Shown one piece after another: positions 11,374 to 22,300 of a DNA stretch of 59,045 bases. Within the stretch, counting starts at the first letter, position 1. Each line of letters begins with the position of its first letter. The notes below the pieces were generated by a model. The model did no database searches and was not told where the DNA came from. It saw nothing but the letters and a program-made list of their open reading frames with translations. The stretch covers positions 1 to 59,045 of the forward strand of contig JACGCK010000249.1 of NCBI GenBank assembly GCA_014925825.1. The letters are read 5' to 3'. The position numbers and the translations under genes were made by a program. The stretch comes from Pholiota molesta (Eukaryota; Basidiomycota; Agaricomycetes; Agaricales; Strophariaceae).

Positions 11374-12120
11374 GCGCGCTGCTGCCGATGCGTCTGCTCT
11401 GCTTTTTTCCTGCCCGTGTGCTATACCATTTCCACGCCTGTCGTTTTTTTTTCTCTTGTGTTGTCTTTTCTTTTCTCTGATCTGGATCGCTAAAACATTC
11501 CCATCACCACCACCACTGTAGCCTTATATCTGCTTTGCCTGTCTCCTTGCCTCGTCTCAACACCACTCCGCTCTTCCTGCCTGCCCTTCATTCCACTTTC
11601 ACTACTATGATTACGCCCTCGCTCTGATATACCTTGTAGCCCTTTGTGTGCCTGCTTTAGTCTACTTTTATTGTGTAATTATCGACTCTCCACCCTGTGT
11701 AGCCTTATATTGTCTGTTGTGAATAGATTCTGTGTTGTTTTGTCTTGAATGATGTTTTGTCGTGAATAATGTTTTTTTTTTGGAGGTTTTGGGATGGGCG
11801 GCTTGTACTGAATCGTCGAGAAGGCTTGCTTTTTTTCTTTTCCGCCTGTGTTTTATACCATCCCCACGGCGGGCGGCGGCGGCGTCTGCTGCTCCTGCTG
11901 TCGTTTCTTCTTTCCTCTGGATCGCAAACGGATTGACATTACTGGAGCCTGATGCTTGCTTTGCCTGTCTCCTGGCCAGTCCCGCGTCTCAACACTCAAT
12001 TCTTCGTACCTGCGCTTCATTCCACTGCTACTACGATGACGCCTCGCTCTGTGATAGTATACCTGGAGCCCTTGGTGCGCTTTAGTTTACTTTTATTTGT
12101 GTAATTATTCACTTTGGACA
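11374..12120. repeat. tandem duplication of the 3' flank of the HMG-box gene
   Basis: The stretch from about 11390 to 11700 is repeated, with divergence, at about 11830-12115. Both copies share in order: a T-rich block, TATACCAT...CCACG, CTCTGGATCGC, TGCTTTGCCTGTCTCC, CTTCATTCCACT, GCTCTG...TATACC, and TTTACTTTTATT..GTGTAATTAT. The first copy is the 3' UTR and terminator region of the HMG gene. No gene is needed to explain this stretch. Confidence 0.6.
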
Positions 12121-12900
12121 GAAGAAACGTACAAGCAGATGGGTCCCACGTACATTTGGGACGAGAAGTCTGGGGACGAAAGGCCCCAGTGCTGGATGTG
12201 CGTTGACGCTTGGGAGGAGGGGTTGCCTCCTTCTCCTCGTCTTCGCTCTCCTCTTCCTCTTCCTCCTCGGCATCGGGAGAGTGTTCCGAAAAACTTAGTA
12301 AGAGCAGAAAATATAAAGAAAGCGCACGTACTGGACTCCAACTGGACTCGGCACGAGAGCGCTTGCCCCGCGTCGATGGGCCAGCTGACGCGTTCGAAAT
12401 AGGCTTGCCCTTCTGGCACTGCTGGAGGTGATCATTGTTCCATCTGAAAACAGCCCAGAAGAAGTATATTTTGAACGTGTTGCATAGGCTGTTCCAAAAA
12501 AAACCTACGGGAACAGCCTTGGAACCTGTTCACAATAGGCTGTTTCCAAAAGAAACAGCCATCGCCCCCAGCAGTGTGGGCTAGGTCGCGTTTCACCAGC
12601 TTCTCGGTTTTAAATGGTGTGGACCGTGGGGACGGCGCGTGCGAGGTGGAAGATGAAGCTTTGGGCATGGGTTTGGTCGGGCGCAAAGCTGCTGATAAGG
12701 ACGGGTGCGGCAGACTGACTTCGACCTTGGTCTTAGGCATGGAGCGTGGGGTCACCTTGTCTTCGGGGGTCCAGAGCCCATGTGTATCGTCGCCGATTCG
12801 TCAAATTGTCATAAAAAGTGACAGAAGTAAGTTAGAAAAAGAAACTACCATACGACGGGACTGACCGATCTTGGACTCTACGTTTTCGGACGCCTCGTAC
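12120..12900 (-). CDS. possible multi-exon gene, acidic nuclear-like protein
   Basis: Three minus-strand stretches have coding character. About 12755-12560 reads KVEVSLPHPSLSAALR and continues to RDLAHTAGG. About 12415-12332 reads KGKPISNASAGPSTRGKRSR. About 12290-12190 reads as a long Glu run followed by TPPPKRQRTS. Basic clusters (RGKRSR, PPPKRQR) look like nuclear localisation signals. GTACGT at 12331 is a plausible donor, with an acceptor either 38 or 66 bp on. I cannot join the first and second stretches: the DNA between them holds two hairpins and no clear splice pair. The C-terminal part runs into the duplicated HMG 3' flank. Coding is likely; the exon model and function are not resolved. 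Confidence 0.3.
12487..12560. other. two adjacent perfect hairpins
   Basis: GGCTGTTCC (12487-12495) pairs with GGAACAGCC (12510-12518), and GGCTGTTTC (12538-12546) pairs with GAAACAGCC (12552-12560). The stems are 9 bp each with loops of 14 and 5 bases. The two hairpins share almost the same stem. They lie between the coding-like stretches of the minus-strand gene, possibly inside an intron. Confidence 0.6.
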
Positions 12901-15900
12901 CCTGAGTAACCTTATTTGTCGGTTTCGAATAGATTATGTGGAATTTCCTTGGGATGGTCAACGTTCAACGTTCAACCTCTACCCTCTAATCCAGCCCTAA
13001 TCCCAAATAAACTCACCTCAGTTTGTTTGTTCGTGTCCACAGATTTTTCCTTGCTCATCTGATTGATGCAAAGCAAATGCAAAGTCTCCGTTCGAAGGAA
13101 CCGCGCGCAGTGCGGCGGTTGGCCTTCCCCAAACCCTAGATATAAATAACAGACTCAATGGGAGCATGTAAGTTCCCGTCTGAGCTCTGTTCCTCCTCCC
13201 ACAGTGCAATCTGAAGCGACATAGACCACAAAGGGTCAATCACATGACAATTGCAATCATTTTTCGACATGATGCAGATGATTCGTATCAACTTGTTCGA
13301 CGACCTGCTTTCTTCTACCACCTCTGAGGCGTATCCTGGCTATGCCTTCGTTCTCGTTCCAAGCCACGCCGCTGTTATCCGTATGTTGGTCGAACGATAT
13401 CATCAATGCTCTAACTCATCCAGGGAACGCCCACCATGGCCGGCCTCTTGCTGGTCTGTCTGCGCCGTCCATCTCTGTCAGGCTACACGCACATGCTGGG
13501 ATCGGCTCCCTGGAACTATACCCTCGGATCTGGCGAACCGACATCGCCTCCTATCAGCGAACCTGGACGCCTCTTATCTCTCTGCGTCGCCTCGTCTCAT
13601 TGACAAGGTAGCAGTAGGGCCCTGGGTCAGCCGCTGATGCCTGTTGTACTTCTTTAGGTGCAGAGATGGCGTGGCTGGTTACCACCATCGTCCGGGGAGA
13701 GGAGGCGGCGGAAGAGGGAGGACTGTCAGCACGGCGCCCGAGGGCGAAGGGCCACACGGCTGGCGCTGAGTGCCACGTCAGCTCTTCCTCGCACGTCCTC
13801 GCAATATGTACTTATTCAACGACTGGGATATCGCTATGGATCTGTGGCGACTGCGCGTTGTTTATTGGCTGTGGTTATCCCACCGGTGGCATGGACGCCG
13901 CGCAAGATGTGCCTTGGATACCCAGACAGCAGGACGATTGCCTGGACATTGGATTGGCGCTAGCTGGTTTGCGTTATGGCGTATATGGTGGTTCTAGATC
14001 CACCCACCTGAAAAGATGGGCAGAGGTACACCCGTCCTATTTCGTCTCTAATTATTACTGTATTGCGTCTGCAGCCCCGCGGCCCTCTTTGTCTAGAGTG
14101 CGAGAAGAGATGGAACTCAGGGGGTGACATACGCTCCTATACGTTGGAGCGGGTTGACGACTATCTCCTCACTACGATGGCCAGTCTGGGTCATTTATCT
14201 CTAGTCAACCGGCCATAACTAGGTTCTTCCCGAGCTCATGTCGTCTTCTGGCCCCTCTTAGCGCTGAGGCACCCGTTTAGTTGCTTTAACCGCGCAGGGA
14301 AGTCTCTCAGGCACGGACCTGAATTTGGTTGTGCCTGCTTACTTTGTAAGTTGACCGCATTCCGACACACATCGTCGTACTAATTACTACATTTATATAG
14401 CGCGTGTACGCGCATCTCTACTCTCGTCTTGGATGGGCAACACGCGCTGCTGTATTGTCAGAGCGAGCGGGAGGAGCGCGACCGGACATGATTCTCTCTT
14501 CGCACATCCTTGTGCCCTCGGCGTTCTGTTGGGTTCTCCGCCCACCCATGGACATATGACACCAGGCTGGTCCGGGCATTTGAGCAGCGGGTCGTTGGCG
14601 AATTGATAAGGCAAGGTGATGGCGCAATGCTTCTCTTTGGGCGTGCGCCGTCCGGGACGTTGCGGTGTATCAAGGGCGCTAGATGATCATTCGCTTCTTT
14701 ACTCCCCTGGTGCTGTTATTCAGTATTCTTCGGCCTGGTGCGTTTACCCATGTCAGCCTGGAGCGGCCTTTTACGCTCCGTTCCTTTCTTTCGATTCTTC
14801 CCAATGAAACCAAATCGGGCTCTCCATCGGTCATTTTTGGCTTGCAAATTCTTTCTGAATGGTGGATGGTGGTAGCGCACCGCTCCTTGCATACATATCT
14901 GGCTTTTACATCCGTCTACTGGCTTTCCGCTCCATCCGGCCTCCGTTCATGTTCTGCACTTCTACGACCCCCTCTATCGAACAACGTTTCGGATGATGCC
15001 TTTTCATATAGGCGCTGATCGTTCCTTTTGGTCCTGGGCGCCGGTAGAAAATGAAGAAGCGGAGAAGCATATTCAGGTGCGCCACGTTGCCGATGAATTG
15101 GATATGGCTTTACTGATTCTGGCTGTCGCTTTAGACTTCAGCGAGCTTCAGCGCTGTGGATGTCTCGGATAGCCATTTGGCTTTTGCGGCGCTACGCTGC
15201 GATACCTGCGTCCGAACCTCGCAAGTCAGCGCAAACAACCCGTGCGCTCGCATCGCTAGGCGGATGCAATGCCGCATGGTACCTGGTGGTTCGATTACTT
15301 TTATTTGGACTTGTGACTTTTTCGGCGAATCGTATGAAATTGTCTCAACGGCCTTGTGACTATCATCAGAGTTCTGTGCTGATTTCCTGGTCTTTTCCAC
15401 TGCCTTGTTCTGCGCACGCTATACTCTACAGCTCCTTTTTTTGCGATTTTACTCTAGGAAAGGTATTTATGGGGACCTCATAAAAGTACTTCGCTACTTG
15501 TGGAGTGAGCCACCAACGCCCAGTTGCTACATATCTATGGAAACGTCGACTTTGTTGGGCGACGTGATGAGCCCATTTCTCTGATTGCGGCCCAGATTCA
15601 GATAAGCGGGAAATCACGATATATCGAGCTGTCAAAATAGACTTGCATTCGACTTTTCAAAGCGGTGATCACCGCCTCCGCCATAAGCCTCTCTCAGTAT
15701 CCGAAACGAATAAGGGAGGACAGTCGCCGGCTCTTCCCTTTAGTGAGACCGATTTCGAAGGCTTCAACCGTCATCTGTCGGGGGACTGTTACCCGGCATC
15801 CATTCCGAAGGCGGATAGCGAGAACCTAAGAGGAAAAGCTGTGAATTGTCGTAGCACTGTCCTTCAGATACCCTTCGATCTACGCAGGCCTGACTTTCTC

Positions 15901-15974
15901 TCTCTTGAAATCTACTGGTACGCAGTAGCAGCTTGGGAGTAGATACTCAGGACCGCACTTTCGTCGGAGATTTT
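12901..15974. other. coding-like but unassigned stretch, possibly a decayed membrane-protein gene
   Basis: Plus-strand fragments have coding character and some plausible splice sites: 13257-13380 (MMQMIRINLF..., ending at GTATGT), GTAGCA 13611 to TTTAG 13657, and hydrophobic, Trp-rich readings at 13795-14000 and 14683-15018. Frames change without good introns and internal stops are frequent. The Trp-rich, membrane-like composition recalls fungal wax-synthase-like proteins, but I see no intact motif and do not call a gene. Confidence 0.25.
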
Positions 15975-16140
15975 CATGCGCTGCATAGGGGCACAGGTAT
16001 TTTGCCGTGCCATGAGCGTGCAGAGCGTGAATGTGCGTGCGTGGTGCGTGCAACTGAATCAGGGTGCGTGCATACTCGTGCGTGCAAAGCAGAAGTGCGT
16101 GCATAGTTATTTGATATGCGTGCACGTAGGCGTGCACCAA
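15975..16140 (+). repeat. TGCGTGCA motif cluster 1
   Basis: Eight GCGTGC-core motifs, mostly extended to TGCGTGCA, all face the same way with irregular spacing of 10-30 bp. The DNA between them is unrelated, so this is not a simple tandem repeat. Confidence 0.65.
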
Positions 16141-16814
16141 TCAGAATTGTTTAAGAACTTCGGCGTTAGTATCTTGTTATAATCAGTCAAAATTATATAG
16201 CCAGTGGTATCGAAGATGTACGTAGACTACGAATATAAAATGCTCGAGTATAGCTACGGTAGATCTCATTTACCAATTTTTTAGACCTTGTTTATGCTTA
16301 GGCTTTGGCCGAGGGGGCAATCCTCTCAGTAAACGGAATTGAAATCAGATCCGCGAGAATAGCTTCCGGAAATCGAATGTTGACAAAGTCCATTTCCCGA
16401 GCTAGAAGTGGAAAGATTAGCCACCGATAGAGATATTGACAGGAATTCAAGTAATATAACATAGGACAACTGCGGTCTCTTTTGGGACAAGCGCGTACCG
16501 CGCTTACAGGTGCGCGCGGCTGGACTCGACAAGGGAGTCCTCACTCCGACAGTATCATTTGACATTAATTCAAGATAACTCAGCACAGGCACGGAGGCAC
16601 GGAGATTAAATAGAACAAAGCAAGTTGATCATTGATGTACTGAGCTTTTAGAACGAGCTTGGGGACGTATAAATCAAACTTCAGCGACACATAGCCTCTA
16701 AAAACAAATCCAACTCGTCAACTAAACGTCATGAAACTTCAAATTCCATCGTAACAATGACTCGTTCATTCCTAGAGTATGCAAGTCGTGAGCGTCTCTC
16801 ACAGTATCTCCTAT

Positions 16815-17050
16815 CTCTACCCCTGCGTGCGCTTGCGTGATATACATATCGATCTGCGTGCACACACTAGCTTGGTGCGTGCACTCAGGTCAACAATGCG
16901 TGCACAGTGCGTGCAATTGCAAACTTTTTGCATGAGTTGCGTGCGTCTGCGTGCAGTGCGTGCAGGTGCGTGCATAGATGCGTGCATAAGCGTGCAAGTG
17001 CGTGTATATTTCTGAAGATGCGTGCAAATGCGTGCAAGGTGCACGCAAGC
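16815..17050 (+). repeat. TGCGTGCA motif cluster 2
   Basis: Thirteen GCGTGC-core motifs in the same orientation lie within about 225 bp, with one inverted TGCACGCA at the end. This is the densest of the three clusters. It lies about 0.9-1.2 kb upstream of the secreted peptide precursor at 17971. Confidence 0.7.
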
Positions 17051-17644
17051 AGTTACAACATTGCGAAAACTGCGCTACTTCAATCAGCACTGCCTGGCCA
17101 TTGTAGTGATACTTCCAGAAACAAATGACCCGATGATGAACCTCCTTTCCAGTGAGTATGCTATAAGTATACATACATTTCTGTCAACGTGTAGTGTACT
17201 CTCTAGCTTTGGACCCCTTGGCCCACAGATGCAGATCAAGTGTATACTAGAGCTCGTCGCTGTCAAGGCGCCGTGTGGCTATGTCCGGGCACACGGGTGA
17301 TGACAAATTCGGCTTCTATCGCGACTCGAATGCGATGAAAACTCGAAGAGCGCGCAACATCGGTATGGATACAGTTACGCACTCAAGCATTGTGCAGATG
17401 CAAATAAAATGGGATGTACATAGTGTGAAAACTGTCTTTGTAGAGCAGGAAGCTGTAGATTGGGAAACCTCAACGAAGATTGACCACACTTACACCTACA
17501 CTCGGCAAGCGGCCCATTCTATATGTTATCTATGCCTCTCAGACGCTGTAAACTCTGAATATTGTACTCATAAAGCTGTAGATTACTAATAAGGCTGTAA
17601 ATAGTAGATAAGACAAGGGTGGGGTAGCAGACATAGGCACCCTT

Positions 17645-17730
17645 AGGTGCATGCGTGCGTATGAGTGAGCATGCGTGCAAAGTGCGTGCAAAACGCATCC
17701 GGTGCGTGCACGCTTGCACGCACGATGCAC
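17645..17730. repeat. TGCGTGCA motif cluster 3, with reversal
   Basis: Four motifs in the same orientation as clusters 1 and 2 are followed by two in the opposite orientation (TTGCACGCACG and TGCACGCG). It lies about 240 bp upstream of the start of the peptide precursor gene and just upstream of TATATA at 17791. Confidence 0.65.
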
Positions 17731-17915
17731 GCGTGGCACGGGTTTTTCTACCTGCCCGCTGCATAGAGCTGCATCACACTTCTTTCCCCTTATATAGGTT
17801 GACTCCATACCTACTCTGTATGCCGCAGGTGCTTCTTCCCGTCAGGTACATCCGATTCCGGCTCATGCGCTCATGATGCATGTGCCTGCTGTCCTTATTT
17901 ATTCCAGGCCGTGCA

Positions 17916-17922
17916 TATATAA
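17916..17922 (+). promoter_or_regulatory. TATA box for the peptide precursor gene
   Basis: TATATAA lies 49-55 bp upstream of the ATG at 17971. A second TATATA at 17791-17796 is an alternative. Confidence 0.45.
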
Positions 17923-17970
17923 CATGTCCCGAATTACAGGCAAAGGACTCATTAGTCCCCAGCAAGCAAC

Positions 17971-18579
17971 ATGCGCTTCTCCACTATCGTCGCGATTATT
18001 TCTTTCACGTTCCTTACTTCAACCCAAGCGGCTCCGGTACGTCTATCATATCTTTCGGGAGCATTTCAGTCGACTTAACCTGGGTACCCGTCTCTTTTGC
18101 AGGCCCCTCACAACATCGCTCGGAGAGGCGTTGCAGCCCTCGCAACTCCAGCTGATGATCCAGCGCCACCTTGGAAAAGAGACGCGCCCACTACAGAATG
18201 GCGGCGCTCTGCCGATTCCACTCACTCTGACGCCCCTCCCTGGAAAAGGGATACCTCTGCCTCCGACTGGCGTCGTACACCCAAATCCACCGATACCGAC
18301 GCCCCGCCGTGGAAAAGAGATACATCTCCCGAAGATCGCAAGCGTGGTACGGATAGCGAGCAAGGTTATCCTGCCAACGATTGGAAACGAAGGGCGGATT
18401 TGACTGCAGAGAGCGCCCCCGGGTCACCTACGGAGGGCTGGAGACGCGGGGAAGACGCTGCCGATGGCTATCCCAGTCAGGGTTGGAAGCGCACAGAGGG
18501 GTCACCTACGGAGAGCTCGAGACGCGGAGAAGACGTTGCCGATGGCTATCCCAGTCAGGGATGGAAGCGCACAGAGTAG
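17971..18579 (+). CDS. secreted repeat precursor with Trp-[Lys/Arg]-Arg sites (KEP-like), two exons, 180 aa
   Basis: Exon 1 (17971-18036) encodes a 22-residue signal peptide, MRFSTIVAIISFTFLT then STQAAP. A 66-bp intron (GTACGT to TTGCAG) follows, then exon 2 (18103-18579). After the signal peptide the chain has twelve dibasic sites, at residues 29-30, 47-48, 56-57, 70-71, 79-80, 93-94, 102-103, 117-118, 136-137, 151-152, 162-163 and 177-178. Nine follow a Trp (46, 55, 69, 78, 92, 116, 135, 150, 176). Segments between sites are Asp/Ser/Thr/Pro-rich: three end DAPPW or PAPPW and three end GYP..(D/G)W. There is no cysteine. This is the layout of Kex2-processed repeat proteins, so short peptides ending in Trp are the predicted products after the basic pair is trimmed. 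I do not recognise the family. No modifying enzyme is adjacent, so linear peptides are as likely as cyclic ones. Confidence 0.75.
18421..18576 (+). repeat. 78-bp tandem duplication at the 3' end of the precursor gene
   Basis: Units at 18421-18498 and 18499-18576 differ at only a few positions, and the stop codon follows directly at 18577. Each encodes 26 residues containing two dibasic sites. One difference changes GW to SS before the first pair, so that site in the second copy lacks its Trp. Confidence 0.85.
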
Positions 18580-19153
18580 ACTCCTCGACATTCAAAAGTG
18601 ATCTTGGCCCAATCGTGTCAGGGCAACGATGTGCATCATCATTTCATCCATCTTCTCGTCCTTCTCGCTCGATATCTAGGAGGTCTAGCTTAGCAGTAGA
18701 CGTGGTTCTAAGTCTCTTCACACCCGATGCGCCCGACAGTTCTATTATGTTATTCCTTCTTAGTGTTCTCACCACTGTCCAAGACTCTAATTTTCTCCAT
18801 GTGATAACCGTTTATTTGACTTATTTTGGGTTCAGATTTTTGCTACTTTCCTATCATGTTATGTATGAAATTCCCTGTACTAGCTCATGTTATATTATTA
18901 AAACTCGATAGACTCATATATTCTTGACATGGTGTCCACCACACGTAGTCTAAGCAAGACTCCTCCGTCAACATCGGTTCAAACCGCCTGTTAGTGGCGA
19001 GTGCATTCGGCATCGCATTCAGGTGTCGGTGGATACAAGTATAGGCTAGAGCGTGAAGAGGTTAAATAAACTACTGAACTGGACTATCTGTCGGCATAGA
19101 CCCTCAGTAATATGGCGACAGGTTGGCATTGGACAGCAAGGCAGCGGGTGAAC
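18580..19153. other. 3' flank of the precursor gene; no gene seen
   Basis: Short ORFs only, with no family motif. AT-rich stretches at about 18780-18910 could hold the transcript end. The retrotransposon begins at 19154. Confidence 0.5.
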
Positions 19154-19296
19154 TGTTACGGTCAGGGACTTGGCGAGGACGTGAATAACGAGTTAAGATG
19201 CGCGTTGTTTCGACGAGACGTACAAGTGAGCTACGTACGGACTAAGTAAGCTAGGTGAGACAAAACACATGACTAACTACGGACTTGATCATAACA
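19154..19296 (-). repeat. 3' LTR (143 bp)
   Basis: Identical to the LTR at 24830-24972. On the plus strand it begins TGTTACGGTCAGG and ends GATCATAACA. Confidence 0.95.
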
Positions 19297-19311
19297 TCAT
19301 CTCCCTTTTTA
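19297..19311 (-). other. polypurine tract
   Basis: In element sense, TAAAAAGGGAGATGA abuts the 3' LTR and would prime plus-strand synthesis. Its TAA is also the stop codon of the pol frame. The same 15 bases occur inside pol at 21254-21268. Confidence 0.8.
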
Positions 19312-22300
19312 CGAGGGAGTGTAACGAGTGGGAGGTTTGGAAACACGACCAGAAAGTAAAGTAGTGGAAGTGGGAGGAACGTAATTAGAACGAAGATTTT
19401 GTGAAAATAATGGGGGAGAAATAGGACGAATAGGATGAAATACAGAAGCAGAAGACACACCAAGATTACTATCTACGAGTGACCGTTCAGCAGAAAGTGA
19501 CCGTTGGGGTAACAGAGACCGTGTGGGAACCGAGGGACCAGGGACATTGTGGGGCAATGGAGCGGATGGGGCATGGACGGAGGACGGGGACGGCGGAGCG
19601 GGCGCGGGAGCGACGGACGACGGAGGCTGTGAGGGATCAGAAATATTAGTATCGAAGGGAAATTGTTGTTGAAGAATTAAAGGATGAGGCCGTGGTGCAC
19701 GAGGGTGACGACGGTGGAATTTTTCTATAAGTTCATTAGAAGAAGAAGGAATGTCGGAGAGGGGAACCCAGGAGTTTTCGGCGTCGGGTAAGCTGAACCA
19801 ATGTACGAGGTATTCGTAACGATGGCCAGTTTTACGACAGTCGAGGATGTTAGAAATGGATAAGGCGGGGTCGGAAATAGAGAAAGGCTCGGGATCGGAA
19901 TGGGAATGGAATTCGGAGGGGTCATTATAGGGTTCGAGGAGAGAGGTGTGGAAGACGGGGTGGAGACGAGAGAGATAAGATGGAAGACGAAGAAGATAGG
20001 ATTGCTTGCCGACTTCTCGAACAATTGGATAAGGTCCAAGGCGGCGGTGATCAAGCTTGAGAGAGGGACGGGTGGTACGGATGTTACGACGTAGGAGCCA
20101 GACTAGTTGGTCGGGTTGGTAGTGAGGGGAGGAGAGAGCATGTTCGTTGAAATATTTTTGTTGTTTTTCTTGCGAATACGTGAGTTCGGCACGAAGTTCT
20201 TGGTGAATGACGTCTAGGCGTTCAGTGAGATCGGAGGCGGCTGGGACTGATACGTTTTCGGAGAGTTTGGGAGAGAAAGTGGGATGGAAACCGTAGTTGG
20301 CGAAGAAAGGAGATTGTTTGGTGGAGGCGTTATCACTGTTGTTGAATACAAACTCGGCGAGAGGAAGGTAATCAACCCAGTCGTCTTGTTGGTAAGACGA
20401 ATACGCGCGCAGATAGGTCTCAAGAGTCTGGTTGGTACGTTCCGTGAGACCATCTGAGCGCGGGTGGAAAGCTGTAGAAGTTCGTGACTCAATGTCGAGA
20501 CGCTTTGTTAGTTCTTTCCAAAAATTCGAAACAAAGAGAGCACCACGGTCAGAAATAATAGAATCAGGAAGACCGTGGTAGCGAAAAATGCGGTCGATGA
20601 AGATCCACGCAAGGTCGAAAGCAGTCATAGACTCGTTGCATGGAATGAAATGTGCAGCGCGAGTTAAACGATCACAAATGACAAAAATTGAATCATACCC
20701 ATGGGACTTTGGAAGCTTGACGATGAAGTCCATTGATAGCGATTTCCAAGGACGGTTGGGAATGTCGAGAGGTTGGAGAAGGCCATAGGGTTTATGACGT
20801 GGTATCTTGGTACGACAGCACGTATCGCACGCCGAGACGTAACGACGCACGTAGGTGTAGATCCCAGGCCAGGAGTAGTCACGAAGGACTCTCTGTACCG
20901 TGTTGGTCCGGCCGGGATGACCACCAAGAACGCAGTCATGACGCGAGAACAAAATCTCGGCGCGTAGAGACTTGGGAACGTAGACACGGCCCTTGTGAAA
21001 GACCATGTCGTCCTGGAAGGTAAAGTCGGAATCGCCTCTGAGAACCGCCTCACGCCACTCGGTATCTTCACGAAACGCGGTTTTAAAACGTTCGAGAAGT
21101 TCCGAATTGTCAATGGCGAGAGTGGTGAGAGCGTTGACAGGAGGAGAAAAAGAAATGGCATTGATCGCCGCAATATAATCTGTAGCATCAGCGGGAAAAA
21201 TACGTTCGGTGTGAATAGGAGAAATTAATGCTTTCTTTTGGTACTCCAAGACGTCATCTCCCTTTTTAGGGAAATAGTCTGGACGTCGCGACGAAGCGTC
21301 AGCGACGTTCTTGGAACCAGGAGCCCAATCGAGTCGAAAATCGAACTCGGAAAGAAACATAGACCACCGAGCTTGACGGCGATTAAGAACATGAGAAGAC
21401 ATAAAATACTCAAGATTTTTGTGGTCACAAATGACCGAGATGGGGTGCGAAGTTCCCATTAACCACGGTCGCATGTCGCGGAAGGAATCCACGATAGCGA
21501 GAAGTTCCTTGTCATGAACTTCGTAGTTAATTTCGGAAGGGGAGAACTTGCGAGAATGGTACGCGACGGGATGAAGTTGGCCATCATCGTCGGGTTGTTG
21601 AAGGATGCCAGACAGAGCAAAATCAGATGCGTCTGTGGCGAGAGTAGCAGGTCTAGAGGGATGGAAGTGATGGAGAACGGGATAAGAAGTGAAAGCGCGC
21701 TTGAGCTTTTCAAACGCGTCATGCGCGACATCAGAATAAGAGAAAGTCGCGTTTTTATGTGTGAGAGAATTTAATGGGAGGGCGATTGAAGCATAATGAG
21801 GAATAAAACGACGATAAAAATTGGTAAAGCCCAAAAATGATTGAATATCGCGAGTGGCATGAGGAGCCGGCCACTCAGCAATGGTGGAAAGTTTCTTTGG
21901 GTTCATCTTGATGCCGTCAGCACCGAGAAGATACCCAAGATACTCGACCTCTGTTTTATCGAACTCACATTTCTTTGCGTTAGCAAAGAGCTGCGCGTCG
22001 CGAAGACGGTCGAGGACGAGCTTGACTTGAGCGTCATGCTCGTCTTGGGTGCGAGAAAAGATAAGAATATCGTCAAGGTAAACGACGCAGAACACGCCGA
22101 CGTAGTCGCGTAACGTGTCCTGAATGAAAGCTTGAAAGGTCGCGGGGGCATTGGTCAACCCAAATGGCATGACGAGGTACTCATAAAGACCTAGAGAGGT
22201 CCGGAAAGCAGTTTTCCACTCGTCGCCAGCGCGAATACGAATAAGATTAAAAGCATTCTTCAGGTCGAGGACCGTGAAAAGTTTGCATCCGCGAGTGCGG

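Noticed and set aside
13257..15018. Wax-synthase-like gene
   Set aside because: Composition and a few phrases are suggestive, but frames break repeatedly and no complete motif is visible.
17971..18579. Assignment of the repeat precursor to a ustiloxin-like (dikaritin) cluster
   Set aside because: I looked for UstYa-type (DUF3328) motifs such as HxxHC and for peptidase or tyrosinase neighbours and saw none; there is also no Tyr in most repeats.
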